Both the position numbers and the translations under genes were made by a program. The notes beneath the pieces were generated by a model. That model searched no databases. It was not told the DNA's origin and saw nothing but the letters and a program-made list of their open reading frames with translations. Below, piece by piece: positions 36,621 to 45,504 of a stretch of 64,000 nucleotides of DNA (position 1 is its first letter; each line of letters opens with the position of its first letter). The DNA comes from Lentzea guizhouensis (GTDB taxonomy: Bacteria > Actinomycetota > Actinomycetes > Mycobacteriales > Pseudonocardiaceae): NCBI RefSeq assembly GCF_001701025.1, contig NZ_CP016793.1, positions 7,006,001 to 7,070,000 of the forward strand. The letters are read 5' to 3'.

Positions 36621-37670
36621 ATGGTGAGGCTCACGAGGGCGCAGCAGCAGGCGCGGACCAGGGCGGCTGTGCTGGCGGCGGCGAAGGACGAGTTCACCGA
36701 GCACGGGTACGCGCTGGCGAAGGTCGACCGGATCGCCGAGCGGGCCGAGTTGACGCGGGGGGCGGTGTACTCGAACTTCCCGAGCAAGCGGGCGTTGTAC
36801 CTGGCCGTGCTGATCGGGCTGGTGGAGCAGGGCGCGCCGGCGGAGGTGTCACCGGCGTCCAAGGTCGATGCGCTCGGGGTGTTCGCGCGGGTGTGGCTGG
36901 AGCGGTTGCCGTTGGCCGGGGACTCGGCGTCGGGTGGGCGGCTGCAGTTGCGGTCGTTGAGCGGTGTGCTCGACGAGGCGCACGGGGCGGTGCTGGCGCA
37001 GGTGGCGCGGCTGGAGGCGGTGTTGCTGGCCGTTGCGCTGGAACGGGGTGGGGGCGCGCGGCAGGTGCGGTTGGCGGAGCTGGTGTTGACGATGCTGGAC
37101 GGGGCGGTGCACCGGGCGGAGACGTCGCCGGGGTTCGGGGATCCGTTCGACGTGGCGCACGCGTGCCGGCACCTGGCGCAGATCGATCTGGCGGACACGT
37201 GGGCGCCGCCGCACCTGCCGTACGTGGCGCCGGCGCGGGCGTGCACCGAGTCCTGGGCTGCGCCACGAGGGCTGGTCGACCTCATCGGAGGGGAGGAGGC
37301 CGACCTGCGAGAAGGGGTCGTCGCGGTGTTGGGGGCGAACAGGCTCGGGGCGGCCGAGGAGGCGGTGAGGTCCGGGGAGCTGGTCACGCTGGTCGTGGTC
37401 ACGGGGGAGAAGGAGGAGACCGGGCGGCTCATCAGGTTGCGGCTGACCGATCTGGTCCGGAGCCTGCGCAGGGTGTTCGCGGCCGACGCCTGGCAGCGCG
37501 TGCGGCTGGTGCTCGACGAGGACGCGGAGGTGGCGAGGGCGATCGGGCTCCAGGCCGCCGGCGACGACACGGAAGTCGCGGTCAGGGTGCATGACGGGGT
37601 GGTCGTGGCGAGGGCGCAGGGGCGGGGAGCCGGGCACGCGGTCGGGGCGGGAAAGCGGGCGACGTCATGA
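36621..37670 (+). CDS. TetR family regulator with C-terminal extension
   Basis: 349 residues, about 150 more than usual. TetR HTH at about 12-58 (VDRIAERAELTRGAVYSNFPSKRALYLAVL), a TetR ligand domain to about 200, then an extra domain ending TEVAVRVHDGVVVARAQGRGAGHAV. The extension has the strand pattern of a thioredoxin-like fold but no CxxC; that assignment is tentative. ATG with GAGGAG upstream. Overlaps the next gene by 4 bp (ATGA), starting a three-gene operon with a winged-helix protein and a short PPDK-like enzyme. Confidence 0.82.
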   Translation: MVRLTRAQQQARTRAAVLAAAKDEFTEHGYALAKVDRIAERAELTRGAVYSNFPSKRALYLAVLIGLVEQGAPAEVSPASKVDALGVFARVWLERLPLAGDSASGGRLQLRSLSGVLDEAHGAVLAQVARLEAVLLAVALERGGGARQVRLAELVLTMLDGAVHRAETSPGFGDPFDVAHACRHLAQIDLADTWAPPHLPYVAPARACTESWAAPRGLVDLIGGEEADLREGVVAVLGANRLGAAEEAVRSGELVTLVVVTGEKEETGRLIRLRLTDLVRSLRRVFAADAWQRVRLVLDEDAEVARAIGLQAAGDDTEVAVRVHDGVVVARAQGRGAGHAVGAGKRATS

Positions 37671-38263
37671 CCGTGCTGCACGCGTTGCGGTGTGTCGGTT
37701 CGACCGATGTCGGGCGGGTGGCGGCGTTCACCGGCCTGGGGGAGTCCGAAGTGGAGTCCGAGCTGATCGACCTCGCGGTGGCGGGGCTGGTGACGCACCA
37801 CAAGGGGTTCGGCGGCTGGCAGCTGACCGAGGCCGGCAAGGCGGCCGACGCCGAGCGCACGGCAGCCGAGCTCGACGCGGCCGGGACGAGAACCGCGCTG
37901 AAGGAGGCGTTCGAGGACTTCCTGGTGCTCAACCCCGAGCTGCTCGACCTCTGCACGGCGTGGCAGGTGCGGCAGGTCGACGGCGTCATGACGATCAACG
38001 ACCACCGCGACGCCGCGTACGATGACCGCGTCGTGCGGATGTTCGCTGACTTCCACGAACGCGCGGTCGTCGTCATCGGGGAGCTGGCCGCCGCGGTGCC
38101 GAGGTTCGGGCGCTACGAGACGCGGCTCGGCACCGCGCTCGCCCGTGCGCGGGCGGGGGAGCGGAAGTACCTGGCCGACACCATCGCCTCGTTCCACACG
38201 GTGTGGGCCGAGCTGCACGAGGACCTGCTCGCGACCCTGGGGATCCAGCGGTGGACCACCTGA
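37667..38263 (+). CDS. Winged-helix protein linked to PPDK-like enzyme
   Basis: 198 residues. The first 65 residues look like a winged helix (VGRVAAFTGLGESEVESELIDLAVAGLVTHH, WQLTEAGKAADAERT), followed by a mostly helical domain. No membrane or signal segments. Overlaps both neighbours, so it is made with them; a regulatory or adaptor role for the PPDK-like enzyme is inferred from linkage only. Confidence 0.65.
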   Translation: MTVLHALRCVGSTDVGRVAAFTGLGESEVESELIDLAVAGLVTHHKGFGGWQLTEAGKAADAERTAAELDAAGTRTALKEAFEDFLVLNPELLDLCTAWQVRQVDGVMTINDHRDAAYDDRVVRMFADFHERAVVVIGELAAAVPRFGRYETRLGTALARARAGERKYLADTIASFHTVWAELHEDLLATLGIQRWTT

Positions 38264-39528
38264 GGCACGTCACGGCCGCGCTCGACGAACCGCCGGAGGT
38301 GGTGGGCGGCAAGGCACACGGCCTGGCGCTGCTGCACCGGCTCGGGCTGCCGGTCCCCGAAGCGGTGGTGATCACCACCGAGGCGTGCCGCGCGTTCCTC
38401 CGCGACGGCAGGCTGCCGGCCGGGCTGGCGGCAGAGCTGACGGCCGCCGTCGCGGGCATGTCCGTGGTGTCGGTCCGCTCCGGAGCCGCCGTGTCGATGC
38501 CCGGCATGATGGACACGATCCTCAACGTGCGCCCGGAAGCAGTGGAAGACTCTGTGAAGGCCGTCTTCTCCTCGTGGAACACGCCCCGCGCGCGGACCTA
38601 TCGCACGCTCCACGACATCCCGCACGACCTCGGCACCGCCGTCATCGTGCAGCGGATGGTGTTCGGCGACCACGACGACCGCAGCGGCACCGGCGTCGCC
38701 TTCAGCCGCGATCCCAGCACCGGCGAGAACACCCCGTTCGGCGAGGTCCTCTTCGGACACCAGGGCGACGCCGTCGTGTCGGGCCGGGAACTGACCCTGC
38801 CGCTGCGCGAGCTCACGCACGAACCCGAGCTGTGGCAACAATTGGAAGACGCGCTCACCCGGATCGAACGCCACTACCGCGATGCCTGCTACGTCGAGTT
38901 CACCTTCGAGTCCGGCGTGCTGTGGCTGTTGCAGGTGCGGCCCGGCAGGTTCACCGGCGCCGCCGCCGTCCGCCTCGCCACCGACCTGGTCGACGAAGGC
39001 GCGATCACGAAGGAGGAAGCCCTGCTCCGCGTGTCACCGCAGCACCTCCGGCACGTCCGCACGCCCAGGATCGCGCCCGGCGCGGAGGTCGTGGTGCGGG
39101 GATTGGGCGTCTGCCCCGGGGTGGCGACGGGCCGGGTGGCGCTCACGGCGGACGAGGCCGTCCGGATGGCGGGACCATCCGTTCTGGTCCGGCCGGAGAC
39201 CTCGCCCGACGACATCCGCGGGCTGGCCGCGGCCGCCGGAGTCGTCACGGCGCGCGGGGGACCGGCCAGCCATGCCGCCGTCGTCGCACGGTCGATGGGC
39301 AAGCCCGGCGTCGTCGGGGTCGGCCGTCTCGACCTCGCCGCGGGCACGCTCGTCACCATCGACGGCACCAGCGGCGAGGTCGTGCTCGGCACGCCCGAGA
39401 TCGTCACGACCGCCGCCGACACCCATCTGCACCGGTTGCTCGAGTGGGCGGACGAGGTGTCGGGCGATGATTCCGAACGCCCCGAGACCGAACGCCTCGA
39501 GGCCGCGCAAGCCGTGCTCCGCCGGTAG
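38251..39528 (+). CDS. Short PPDK/PEP-utilising enzyme (ATP-grasp plus phosphohistidine domain)
   Basis: 425 residues, about half of a pyruvate phosphate dikinase. The ATP-grasp portion is clear (VVGGKAHGLALLHRLGLPVPEAVV, SVRSGAAVSMPGMMDTILNV, LWLLQVRPGR) and the swivelling domain carries the phosphorylated His in TARGGPASHAAVVARSMGKP. The C-terminal PEP/pyruvate barrel is missing, so it cannot perform the full PPDK reaction alone; it may phosphorylate another acceptor. GTG start inside the preceding gene, 13-bp overlap. Confidence 0.82.
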   Translation: MDHLRHVTAALDEPPEVVGGKAHGLALLHRLGLPVPEAVVITTEACRAFLRDGRLPAGLAAELTAAVAGMSVVSVRSGAAVSMPGMMDTILNVRPEAVEDSVKAVFSSWNTPRARTYRTLHDIPHDLGTAVIVQRMVFGDHDDRSGTGVAFSRDPSTGENTPFGEVLFGHQGDAVVSGRELTLPLRELTHEPELWQQLEDALTRIERHYRDACYVEFTFESGVLWLLQVRPGRFTGAAAVRLATDLVDEGAITKEEALLRVSPQHLRHVRTPRIAPGAEVVVRGLGVCPGVATGRVALTADEAVRMAGPSVLVRPETSPDDIRGLAAAAGVVTARGGPASHAAVVARSMGKPGVVGVGRLDLAAGTLVTIDGTSGEVVLGTPEIVTTAADTHLHRLLEWADEVSGDDSERPETERLEAAQAVLRR

Positions 39529-39529
39529 C

Positions 39530-39632
39530 TCACGGCTGCGGGCCCGGACCGAACCTCGTCCAGCGCAGCCTTCCGGCAGGTCACGGCCGCGGGCCTGGTC
39601 CGAACCCCGTCCAGCGCAGCTCCTCCGGCAGG
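39530..39632. repeat. Tandem duplication of the phosphatase gene's 3' end
   Basis: Copy 1 (39530-39580, 51 bp) and copy 2 (39581-39632, 52 bp) align with few mismatches and a one-base gap. Copy 2 is the last 17 codons and stop of the phosphatase gene; copy 1 lies beyond that stop and ends beside the PPDK-like gene. Confidence 0.8.
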
Positions 39633-40164
39633 TGACCCATGTCGTTGTACAGCACCAAAGCCGGCATGCCCGCGCGGTACTGGATCACCGTCAACGCCGT
39701 GTTGCCGCAGCTCATCCCGAGCCACCGCGCGGGTGGTGCCCCGAGCGCGTCCCGCACCAGCCAGGCCACCGGGTAGGCGTGCGTCACCAGGACCTCGTAC
39801 GTCTCCGTCTCGGCCGGGCGGGCGAACCGCGCGGTCAACGCCTCCGCCACCCGAGCACCGGCAGCGGCCTCCTCGGCGTCGTACCCGTCGAAGAACCCGG
39901 CCCACTCGGGCGGCACCTCGGCCGGCACGTGCGGCACGTGGTCGACCAGCTCAGGAGCCTCGCCCACGCCGCGCCCGGCAGGTGCTCGGCCAGGATCCGC
40001 GCCGTGCGCGCCGCCCTGACCAGCGGTGAGTGCCACACGGCGGTGACCGGGCACCGGGCCAGCCGCTGCCCGAGCAGGTGCGCCTGCCGTTCACCGACCT
40101 CGGTCAGCTCGCCGAACGGGTCCGCCGCGCCGTGCCGCACCACGTACAGGTGCCGAGTCGCCAT
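39581..40164 (-). CDS. Histidine phosphatase superfamily protein, frameshifted
   Basis: The N-terminal part from ATG 40164 has the RHG motif (YVVRHGAADPFGELTEVGERQAHLL) and SPLVRAARTA; from about 39970 the homology moves to another frame (GVGEAPELVDHVPHVPAEVP, LVTHAYPVAWLVRDALG, including the second catalytic His). Adding one base to the CC at 39969-39970 restores a continuous LPGAGVGEAPEL and a 194-residue protein. Members dephosphorylate sugars or other small molecules; substrate unknown. Confidence 0.78.
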
Positions 40165-40179
40165 CCCGCCCCACTTCGA

Positions 40180-40192
40180 ATGTTGACAACAT
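40180..40192. promoter_or_regulatory. Palindrome upstream of the phosphatase
   Basis: ATGTTG-A-CAACAT, 15 bp before the phosphatase start, in a short AT-richer gap. Possible operator or promoter element. Confidence 0.4.
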
Positions 40193-40218
40193 CCGAATGG
40201 TAGCAACAGGCGACAGGG

Positions 40219-40686
40219 TCACATCGCCTCCGCGCCCGCCTTGATCGCCTCCCGGATCCGGAAGTACGTCCCGCACCGGCAGATGTTCCTGATCCCGTCG
40301 AGATCCGCCTCCGTGATCGTCCGGCCCTCCGCCTCGGCCCGGCGCACCAACGCCACCGCGGCCATGATCTGACCGGGCTGGCAGTACCCGCACTGGGCCA
40401 CGTCGTGCTCCAGCCACGCCCGCTGCATCGGGTGCAGCTCCTCGCCGCCGAGGCCCTCGATCGTGGTCACCTCGTCGTCCGGCTTCAGCGCGCCGACCGG
40501 GATGGAACACGGGCTGACCGCCCGGCCGTTGAGGTGGCTGGTGCACGCCTTGCACACGTTGATGCCGCACCCGTACTTCGGGCCGGTGATGCCGAGCAGG
40601 TCGCGCAGCACCCACAGCAGGCGCACGTCGTCGGCGACCTCGATCGTCACCACCCGGCCGTTCACCCGGAAAGTGTGCTCTGACAA
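40219..40686 (-). CDS. oxiA: OxiA-like [2Fe-2S] subunit of molybdenum hydroxylase
   Basis: 155 residues, the two-cluster iron-sulfur subunit of the isoquinoline-1-oxidoreductase/aldehyde oxidase family. First cluster ligands in YGCGINVCKACTSH plus a later Cys; second cluster in CGYCQPGQ and CRCGTY. TTG start (40686) with AGGAG 7 nt upstream. It follows the large subunit by 10 bp. In Streptomyces K30 the equivalent oxiAB pair sits next to lcp and is implicated in oxidising the aldehydes released from rubber; symbol given on that basis. Confidence 0.85.
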   Translation of the reverse strand: MSEHTFRVNGRVVTIEVADDVRLLWVLRDLLGITGPKYGCGINVCKACTSHLNGRAVSPCSIPVGALKPDDEVTTIEGLGGEELHPMQRAWLEHDVAQCGYCQPGQIMAAVALVRRAEAEGRTITEADLDGIRNICRCGTYFRIREAIKAGAEAM

Positions 40687-40696
40687 GGGAATTCTC

Positions 40697-42916
40697 CTAC
40701 AGGCCGTCGGTGGGGGACTGGGGGATGGGCGGCACGGTCGGCTTCGGCGTGAACGACAGCGTGCCGTGGTTGATCGGGAACGTGGTCGGCATCGTCCCCG
40801 TGGCCCGGCCGTAGGCGCAGGCGACCGCGGCCATCGACGCGGCGACGCCCAGCTCGCCGGCGCCACCGGGCCGGTCGCCGGACTGGAGCACGACCACCTC
40901 CAGCTCTGGTGGCGTGTTCCACTGGCGGGTGTAGAAGTAGTTGTCCCAGCTGGCTTCCAGGAAGTGGCCGTCGCGCAGGTGCAGGCTGGACGTCAGCGCC
41001 AGCGCGATGCCGTCCATCAGACAGCCCTGCATCTGGGCTTCCAGGCCGCGCGGGTTCACCGCCAGTCCGACGTCCACGGCGACCACGGCCCTCGTCACCC
41101 GCGGGCCGGTCACGCCGTCGCGGATCGGGCGGTTCACCGTCTGCGGGCGGCAGTCGATCTCCACCAGCACCGCGCTCACGGCGTGGTACTCGCCGTGGAA
41201 CGCGATGCCCTGCGCGGTGCCGGGAGCCATCGGCCTGCCCCAGTTCCCCGCGGTGGCAACCGCTTCGAGCACCGCCCGCGCGCGGGAGTCGCGCAGGAAG
41301 CCGAGGCGGAACCGCAGCGGGTCCTGCCGCAGCTGCGCCGCCAGCCGGTCGACGATCAGCTCACGCGCGCAGGTGACGTCCGGCGAGTACACGTTGCGCA
41401 TGCTGCCGGTGTTGAAGCTCTTGTCGGTCTCGGCGAGCAACTGCGTGGCCGCACCGAACTCGTACGGCATCGACTGCGACAGGTGGAAGAACGTCTGCGA
41501 GAACCCGATGTCCCCGACCGGCAGCCGGGTGGCCATCGCGGTGAACAGCTCCCCGAGGCCGTGGCCGAGGTCCGTGCACACGCTGGTGTGCCGCTGGGCG
41601 TAGCTCAGCACGGTGTTGCCCGCGTACGACACCCGCACCCGCGAGGTGGCCATCGGGTGCGTGCGGCCCTGCCGGGTGTCGTCCGCGCGGTGCCACATGA
41701 GCTTCACCGGCTTGCCGATCTTGCGGGAGACCTCGACGGCCTCAAGCGCGGCGTCGAAGAAGAGCTTGCGCCCGAACGAACCGCCGCCCTCGGTCACGTG
41801 CACGGTCACGGCGCGCACCGGTAGCCCGAGCTTCGCCGCGATCAGCTCCTGCGCGACGATCGGCGCCTTCAGCGACGACCAGACCTCCGCCCGGTCAGGA
41901 CGCACGTCCGCGACGGCGCAGTTGGGTTCCAGCGCGCTGTTGCCGCGGAAGTGGAACGTGAACCTGGCTTCGATCGAAGGTGCAGGCGAAGGAGCGATCG
42001 GCAGCTCGGCCGCCCGCAGCGCCGCCAGCACCGACTCGTCGGACTTCCCCTCCGCCGTACCGGGTTTCCACGACACCCGCAACGCGCGCACGGCGTCGAT
42101 GCACTGGCCGAACGTCGATGCGCGCACCGCCACCCCGGTCGAAATGGTGACGACATCTGTCACCCCCGGCAGCGCGCGGACCTCGGCGAGGTTGGGCACC
42201 GAGCCGACCTTGCCGTTGATCGTCGGCGGCCGGCACACCATCGTCGGCAACGCGCCGGGCACGGCGAGGTCCATCGTGAACTTCTTGCGCCCGGTCACCG
42301 CCGCGACGCCGTCGACCCGGTTCCGCGGCCTGCCGATCACGGTGAAGCTCGACCGCGGTTTCAACGTCACCGCGACCTGCCGGACGTCCGCACTGGCCGC
42401 CCGCGCGGCGAGCTCACCGATGCCGACGCTGCGGCCGGCACCGGTGACAACTCCGTTCCGCAGCACCAGGTCCTGCGTTCCGAGCACCGCCGCCGCGGCC
42501 TCCAGCAGCCGGAGCCTCGCGGTCGCGGCGGCGACCCTGATCGGCGTGTAGGTCGCGAAGGTCGTGTTGGACGCGCCGGTGAGCTGGTTGAACAGCAGCT
42601 CTGGCCGGGCGTCGGCCAGCGTGACGCGCACCCGGTCGACCGGCACGTCCAGCTCCTCGGCGATCAGCATCGCCGTGGACGTGGTGATGCCCTGCCCGAC
42701 CTCGGCCCGCGGCAACGCGAACGACACCGTGCCGTCCGCGCCGACCTCCACCCTGATCAGGCCGGAGGTCGGCAGCGCCGCCGCGGTCATCACGGCGTTC
42801 AGGTCGAGCAGCCGGGTGAGGTCGGGCGAGGGGATCTCCCCGTCCGGCCCGAACCCCGCCGCGGTCACCAGCGTCGGCGCCGCCAGCACGAACCCGAGGA
42901 AGTGCCGTCGGTTCAC
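40697..42916 (-). CDS. oxiB: OxiB-like molybdopterin-binding large subunit
   Basis: 739 residues. Begins with a Tat-type signal (NRRHFLGFVLAAP), followed by the molybdenum hydroxylase fold of the IorB group: VSFALPRAEVGQGITTSTAMLIAEEL, EGGGSFGRKLFFDAA, and GGAGELGVAASMAAVA with the likely catalytic Glu near the end. A Tat signal fits export with the small subunit to meet Lcp products. GTG start overlaps the Lcp stop by 4 bp, so the four-gene group lcp-lcp-oxiB-oxiA should be one transcript. Confidence 0.87.
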   Translation of the reverse strand: MNRRHFLGFVLAAPTLVTAAGFGPDGEIPSPDLTRLLDLNAVMTAAALPTSGLIRVEVGADGTVSFALPRAEVGQGITTSTAMLIAEELDVPVDRVRVTLADARPELLFNQLTGASNTTFATYTPIRVAAATARLRLLEAAAAVLGTQDLVLRNGVVTGAGRSVGIGELAARAASADVRQVAVTLKPRSSFTVIGRPRNRVDGVAAVTGRKKFTMDLAVPGALPTMVCRPPTINGKVGSVPNLAEVRALPGVTDVVTISTGVAVRASTFGQCIDAVRALRVSWKPGTAEGKSDESVLAALRAAELPIAPSPAPSIEARFTFHFRGNSALEPNCAVADVRPDRAEVWSSLKAPIVAQELIAAKLGLPVRAVTVHVTEGGGSFGRKLFFDAALEAVEVSRKIGKPVKLMWHRADDTRQGRTHPMATSRVRVSYAGNTVLSYAQRHTSVCTDLGHGLGELFTAMATRLPVGDIGFSQTFFHLSQSMPYEFGAATQLLAETDKSFNTGSMRNVYSPDVTCARELIVDRLAAQLRQDPLRFRLGFLRDSRARAVLEAVATAGNWGRPMAPGTAQGIAFHGEYHAVSAVLVEIDCRPQTVNRPIRDGVTGPRVTRAVVAVDVGLAVNPRGLEAQMQGCLMDGIALALTSSLHLRDGHFLEASWDNYFYTRQWNTPPELEVVVLQSGDRPGGAGELGVAASMAAVACAYGRATGTMPTTFPINHGTLSFTPKPTVPPIPQSPTDGL

Positions 42917-44127
42917 GAGGGCCGGTTCGAGTCGGGGATCTCGATCGAGATGCGGCGGCCCTCGGAGAAGAACAGCAGCACGAACCGCCGGATGACCTCC
43001 TCCAGCGCCCAGGCGGCGTCCGGGATGAGCGGCAACGGCATCAGGTGCTCGCGGAACGCCACCAGCTTCGGCCACGCCGTGCGGACCAGCGTCTCCCAGA
43101 ACGGTTCGCGCGACAGGCCGATCCAGTTGCCGATCTGGTCGCCGACGGTGTACCGGGAGAACCCGGCGATCATCGGCCGCGTCAGGCCGCCGTCGACCTC
43201 CGCCACGATGTCGAGCAGGTCGTTCGCCAGCGCCACGCCTTCGCGGGTGGGCCCGAGCGCCGGGTCGAGCAGCTGCTTCGACTGCGCGTTGGCCGCCGCC
43301 CACGTCGCCGGGATGTACTCGTCGCGCACGCCCAGCATGTGCGCGGTCACCTGCCACACGTGCAGGTACGCCGCCGAGTCCGTCGAGTTGACCCGGACGC
43401 CCCACTCCAGCATCTTGCGCATGACGAACGTCGGCAGGCTGTGCCAGGTGACCATCATGTCGGCCAGGCTGATCGGGATCTTCTGCCCGCCGTTCGTGCC
43501 GGACCACCCCGGCGACTTCGGCAGCAGGTGCCGCACCGCCGCGTGCACCATCCGCGTCTTCACCGCGGTCACGATCATCGACCCCTGGGGCTGGTAGGCG
43601 TCCAGGTCGCCGACGTCGTACCCGAGCTTCGCGGTCTTGGCCACGCGGTCCTTCATGTCCGCGCCGCCCTGCGAGTAGTAGACCGCGCGGGCCTCCTTCG
43701 GGATCGCCGTGCTCATCAGCCCGCTGCCGAGTCCATACAGCACACCGACGTAGATCCCCTTGGTGCGGTTGAACTGCGCGGCCGCGTCGAGCTTGCGCTG
43801 GTCCGCCCACGCCGGCAGCTGCCGCGCGCGCTGCATGAAGTCGCGCACGTCGGCCGGTAACGAGTCCGGTAACGGCTGGTCGTTGCGGGTCCACGTGCGC
43901 AGCGCCTGGTTCACCCTCGGCACGTCACCGCGGTCGATGACCGACGCGAGCAGCTGGTCGGCCTCGTCGTCCCACACCCAGTTCGGGTCGGTGCCGGTGC
44001 CGGAGCCCGCGAGCGAACCGCTGGGCGACCACGTCCACAGAGATCTCGCGTTGGCGGGGGAAGCCAGGCACAGCGCACCCAGCGTCCCGCCCGCGACCAA
44101 CATCTTGCGCCTGCTGATTTCGTTCAT
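42913..44127 (-). CDS. lcp: Latex clearing protein (rubber oxygenase), copy 2
   Basis: 404 residues, Tat signal SRRKMLVAGG. DUF2236/MpaB-type heme-b dioxygenase. Relative to the characterised Streptomyces K30 Lcp, whose residues I recall, the known functional set is present with a constant offset of three: E145, R161, K164, T165, the heme ligand H195 in KTRMVHAAVRHLL, H200, H229, H256 and H263. Lcp splits cis-1,4-polyisoprene outside the cell into oligo-isoprenoids with aldehyde and ketone ends. 30 bp after copy 1. Confidence 0.92.
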   Translation of the reverse strand: MNEISRRKMLVAGGTLGALCLASPANARSLWTWSPSGSLAGSGTGTDPNWVWDDEADQLLASVIDRGDVPRVNQALRTWTRNDQPLPDSLPADVRDFMQRARQLPAWADQRKLDAAAQFNRTKGIYVGVLYGLGSGLMSTAIPKEARAVYYSQGGADMKDRVAKTAKLGYDVGDLDAYQPQGSMIVTAVKTRMVHAAVRHLLPKSPGWSGTNGGQKIPISLADMMVTWHSLPTFVMRKMLEWGVRVNSTDSAAYLHVWQVTAHMLGVRDEYIPATWAAANAQSKQLLDPALGPTREGVALANDLLDIVAEVDGGLTRPMIAGFSRYTVGDQIGNWIGLSREPFWETLVRTAWPKLVAFREHLMPLPLIPDAAWALEEVIRRFVLLFFSEGRRISIEIPDSNRPS

Positions 44128-44157
44128 GACAGGAACTCCTCGTCGAGTCCGCGCGGG

Positions 44158-45384
44158 TCAGGAAGGCCGGTTGGTGTCGGGGATCTCGATGTGCACCTCA
44201 CGCCCCTTGGTGAGGTAGAACATGATGTAGCGGCGCGCCGCCTCGTCGATCGTCCAGGCGAGCTGCGGCACCAGCGGCAACGGGATGAGCTTCTCCCGGA
44301 ACCCCACCAGCTTCGGCCAGACGGCCGCGATCGTCGGGTCCCAGAACGGTTCGCGCTCGATGCCGTCCCAGTCCGCGATCTGGTCGCCCACGAGGTAGCG
44401 CGCCAGCGCGTTGACCAACGGCCGGCTGATGCTCGCCGGACTGGTCTGCTCGGCGAGCTGCCCGAGCAGGATGTCGGTCAGTTCCACGCCCTCGCGGGTG
44501 GGGCCGAGCACCGGGTCGAGCAGCTGCTTCGACTGCGCGTTCGCCGCGTCCCACGTCGCCGGGATGTACTCGTCGCGGATGCCGAGCAGGTGCGCGGTCA
44601 CCTGCCACACGTGCAGGTACGCCGTGGACTCGGCGGAGGTGATCGGGACCCGCCACTCCAGCATCTTGCGCATCGCGTAGGTCGGCAGCGTGTGCCAGGT
44701 GACCAGCATGTCCGCCAGGCTGATCGGGATGCGCTGACCATCGCTGCCCGACTGCCACCCCGGTGACTTCGGCAGCAGGTGCCGCACGGCCGCGTGCACC
44801 ATCCTGGTCTTGACCGCCTCGACGATGATCGCGCCGCTCGGCTGGTAGGCGTCCAGGTCGCCGACGGCGAAACCGAGCCGGCTGGTCTTCGCGACGCGGT
44901 CCTCCATGTCGGCGCCGCCCTTGGAGTGGTAGACGGCGCGGGCCTCCCGCGGGATCGCCGTGCTCAACATGCCGCCGCCGACACCGTTGAGCAGGTTGAG
45001 GTAGAAGCCCCTGCTGACGTTGAACCTGGCCGCGACGCCGAGCTTGCGCTGGTCGGCCCACGCCGGCAGCTGCCGGGCCCGCTGCATGAAGTCGCGCACG
45101 TCGGCCGGCAAGCCGTCGGGCAACGGCTGGTCGTTGCGGGTCCAGGCGCGCATCGCCTGGTTGACCCGCGGGACGTCACCGCGGTCGATCACCGACGCGA
45201 GCAGCTGGTCGGCCTCGTCGTCCCACACCCAGTTCGGGTCGGCGCCGGCACCGGTTCCCGCCACCGAGCCGGCGGGTGCCCAGGTCCACTCCCTCGCCAG
45301 CGCGGGGGAGGCCATGCCCAGCGCCCCCAGTGCTCCGAGCGTGCCGCCGGCGATCAACATGTTGCGCCTGCTGAGTCCGTCCAT
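44158..45384 (-). CDS. lcp: Latex clearing protein (rubber oxygenase), copy 1
   Basis: 408 residues, Tat signal LSRRNMLIAGG. Closely related to copy 2, with the same heme and active-site residues two positions later (for example E147, K166, H197). Differences cluster around residues 120-145 and 205-215, near the substrate entrance in known structures, so the two may prefer different chain lengths. ATG 45384 follows GGAGG by about 11 nt. First gene of the operon, divergent from a TetR gene across a 120-bp gap with an inverted repeat. Confidence 0.92.
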   Translation of the reverse strand: MDGLSRRNMLIAGGTLGALGALGMASPALAREWTWAPAGSVAGTGAGADPNWVWDDEADQLLASVIDRGDVPRVNQAMRAWTRNDQPLPDGLPADVRDFMQRARQLPAWADQRKLGVAARFNVSRGFYLNLLNGVGGGMLSTAIPREARAVYHSKGGADMEDRVAKTSRLGFAVGDLDAYQPSGAIIVEAVKTRMVHAAVRHLLPKSPGWQSGSDGQRIPISLADMLVTWHTLPTYAMRKMLEWRVPITSAESTAYLHVWQVTAHLLGIRDEYIPATWDAANAQSKQLLDPVLGPTREGVELTDILLGQLAEQTSPASISRPLVNALARYLVGDQIADWDGIEREPFWDPTIAAVWPKLVGFREKLIPLPLVPQLAWTIDEAARRYIMFYLTKGREVHIEIPDTNRPS

Positions 45385-45418
45385 CGCAGGGAAGTCCTCC
45401 TCGACTTCGATGTCGGGT

Positions 45419-45453
45419 TGATACAATGAAACAAGTCAAGTATCTCTGTATCA
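45419..45453. promoter_or_regulatory. Inverted repeat in the lcp/tetR divergent promoter
   Basis: TGATACA at 45419-45425 and TGTATCA at 45447-45453, 21 bp apart, in a strikingly AT-rich gap. The left half-site overlaps a TTGATA that could be a -35 box for the TetR gene. Good candidate operator for the adjacent TetR. Confidence 0.55.
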
Positions 45454-45504
45454 TGGGAGCACAGGCGCGGTCATGATCGCCAGAGTTCGTCAGGGGGAAC
45501 GACG

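Noticed and set aside
40219..42916. Xanthine dehydrogenase for purine breakdown
   Set aside because: Subunit layout, Tat signal and linkage to lcp fit the OxiAB/IorAB aldehyde-oxidising group better; no purine genes nearby.
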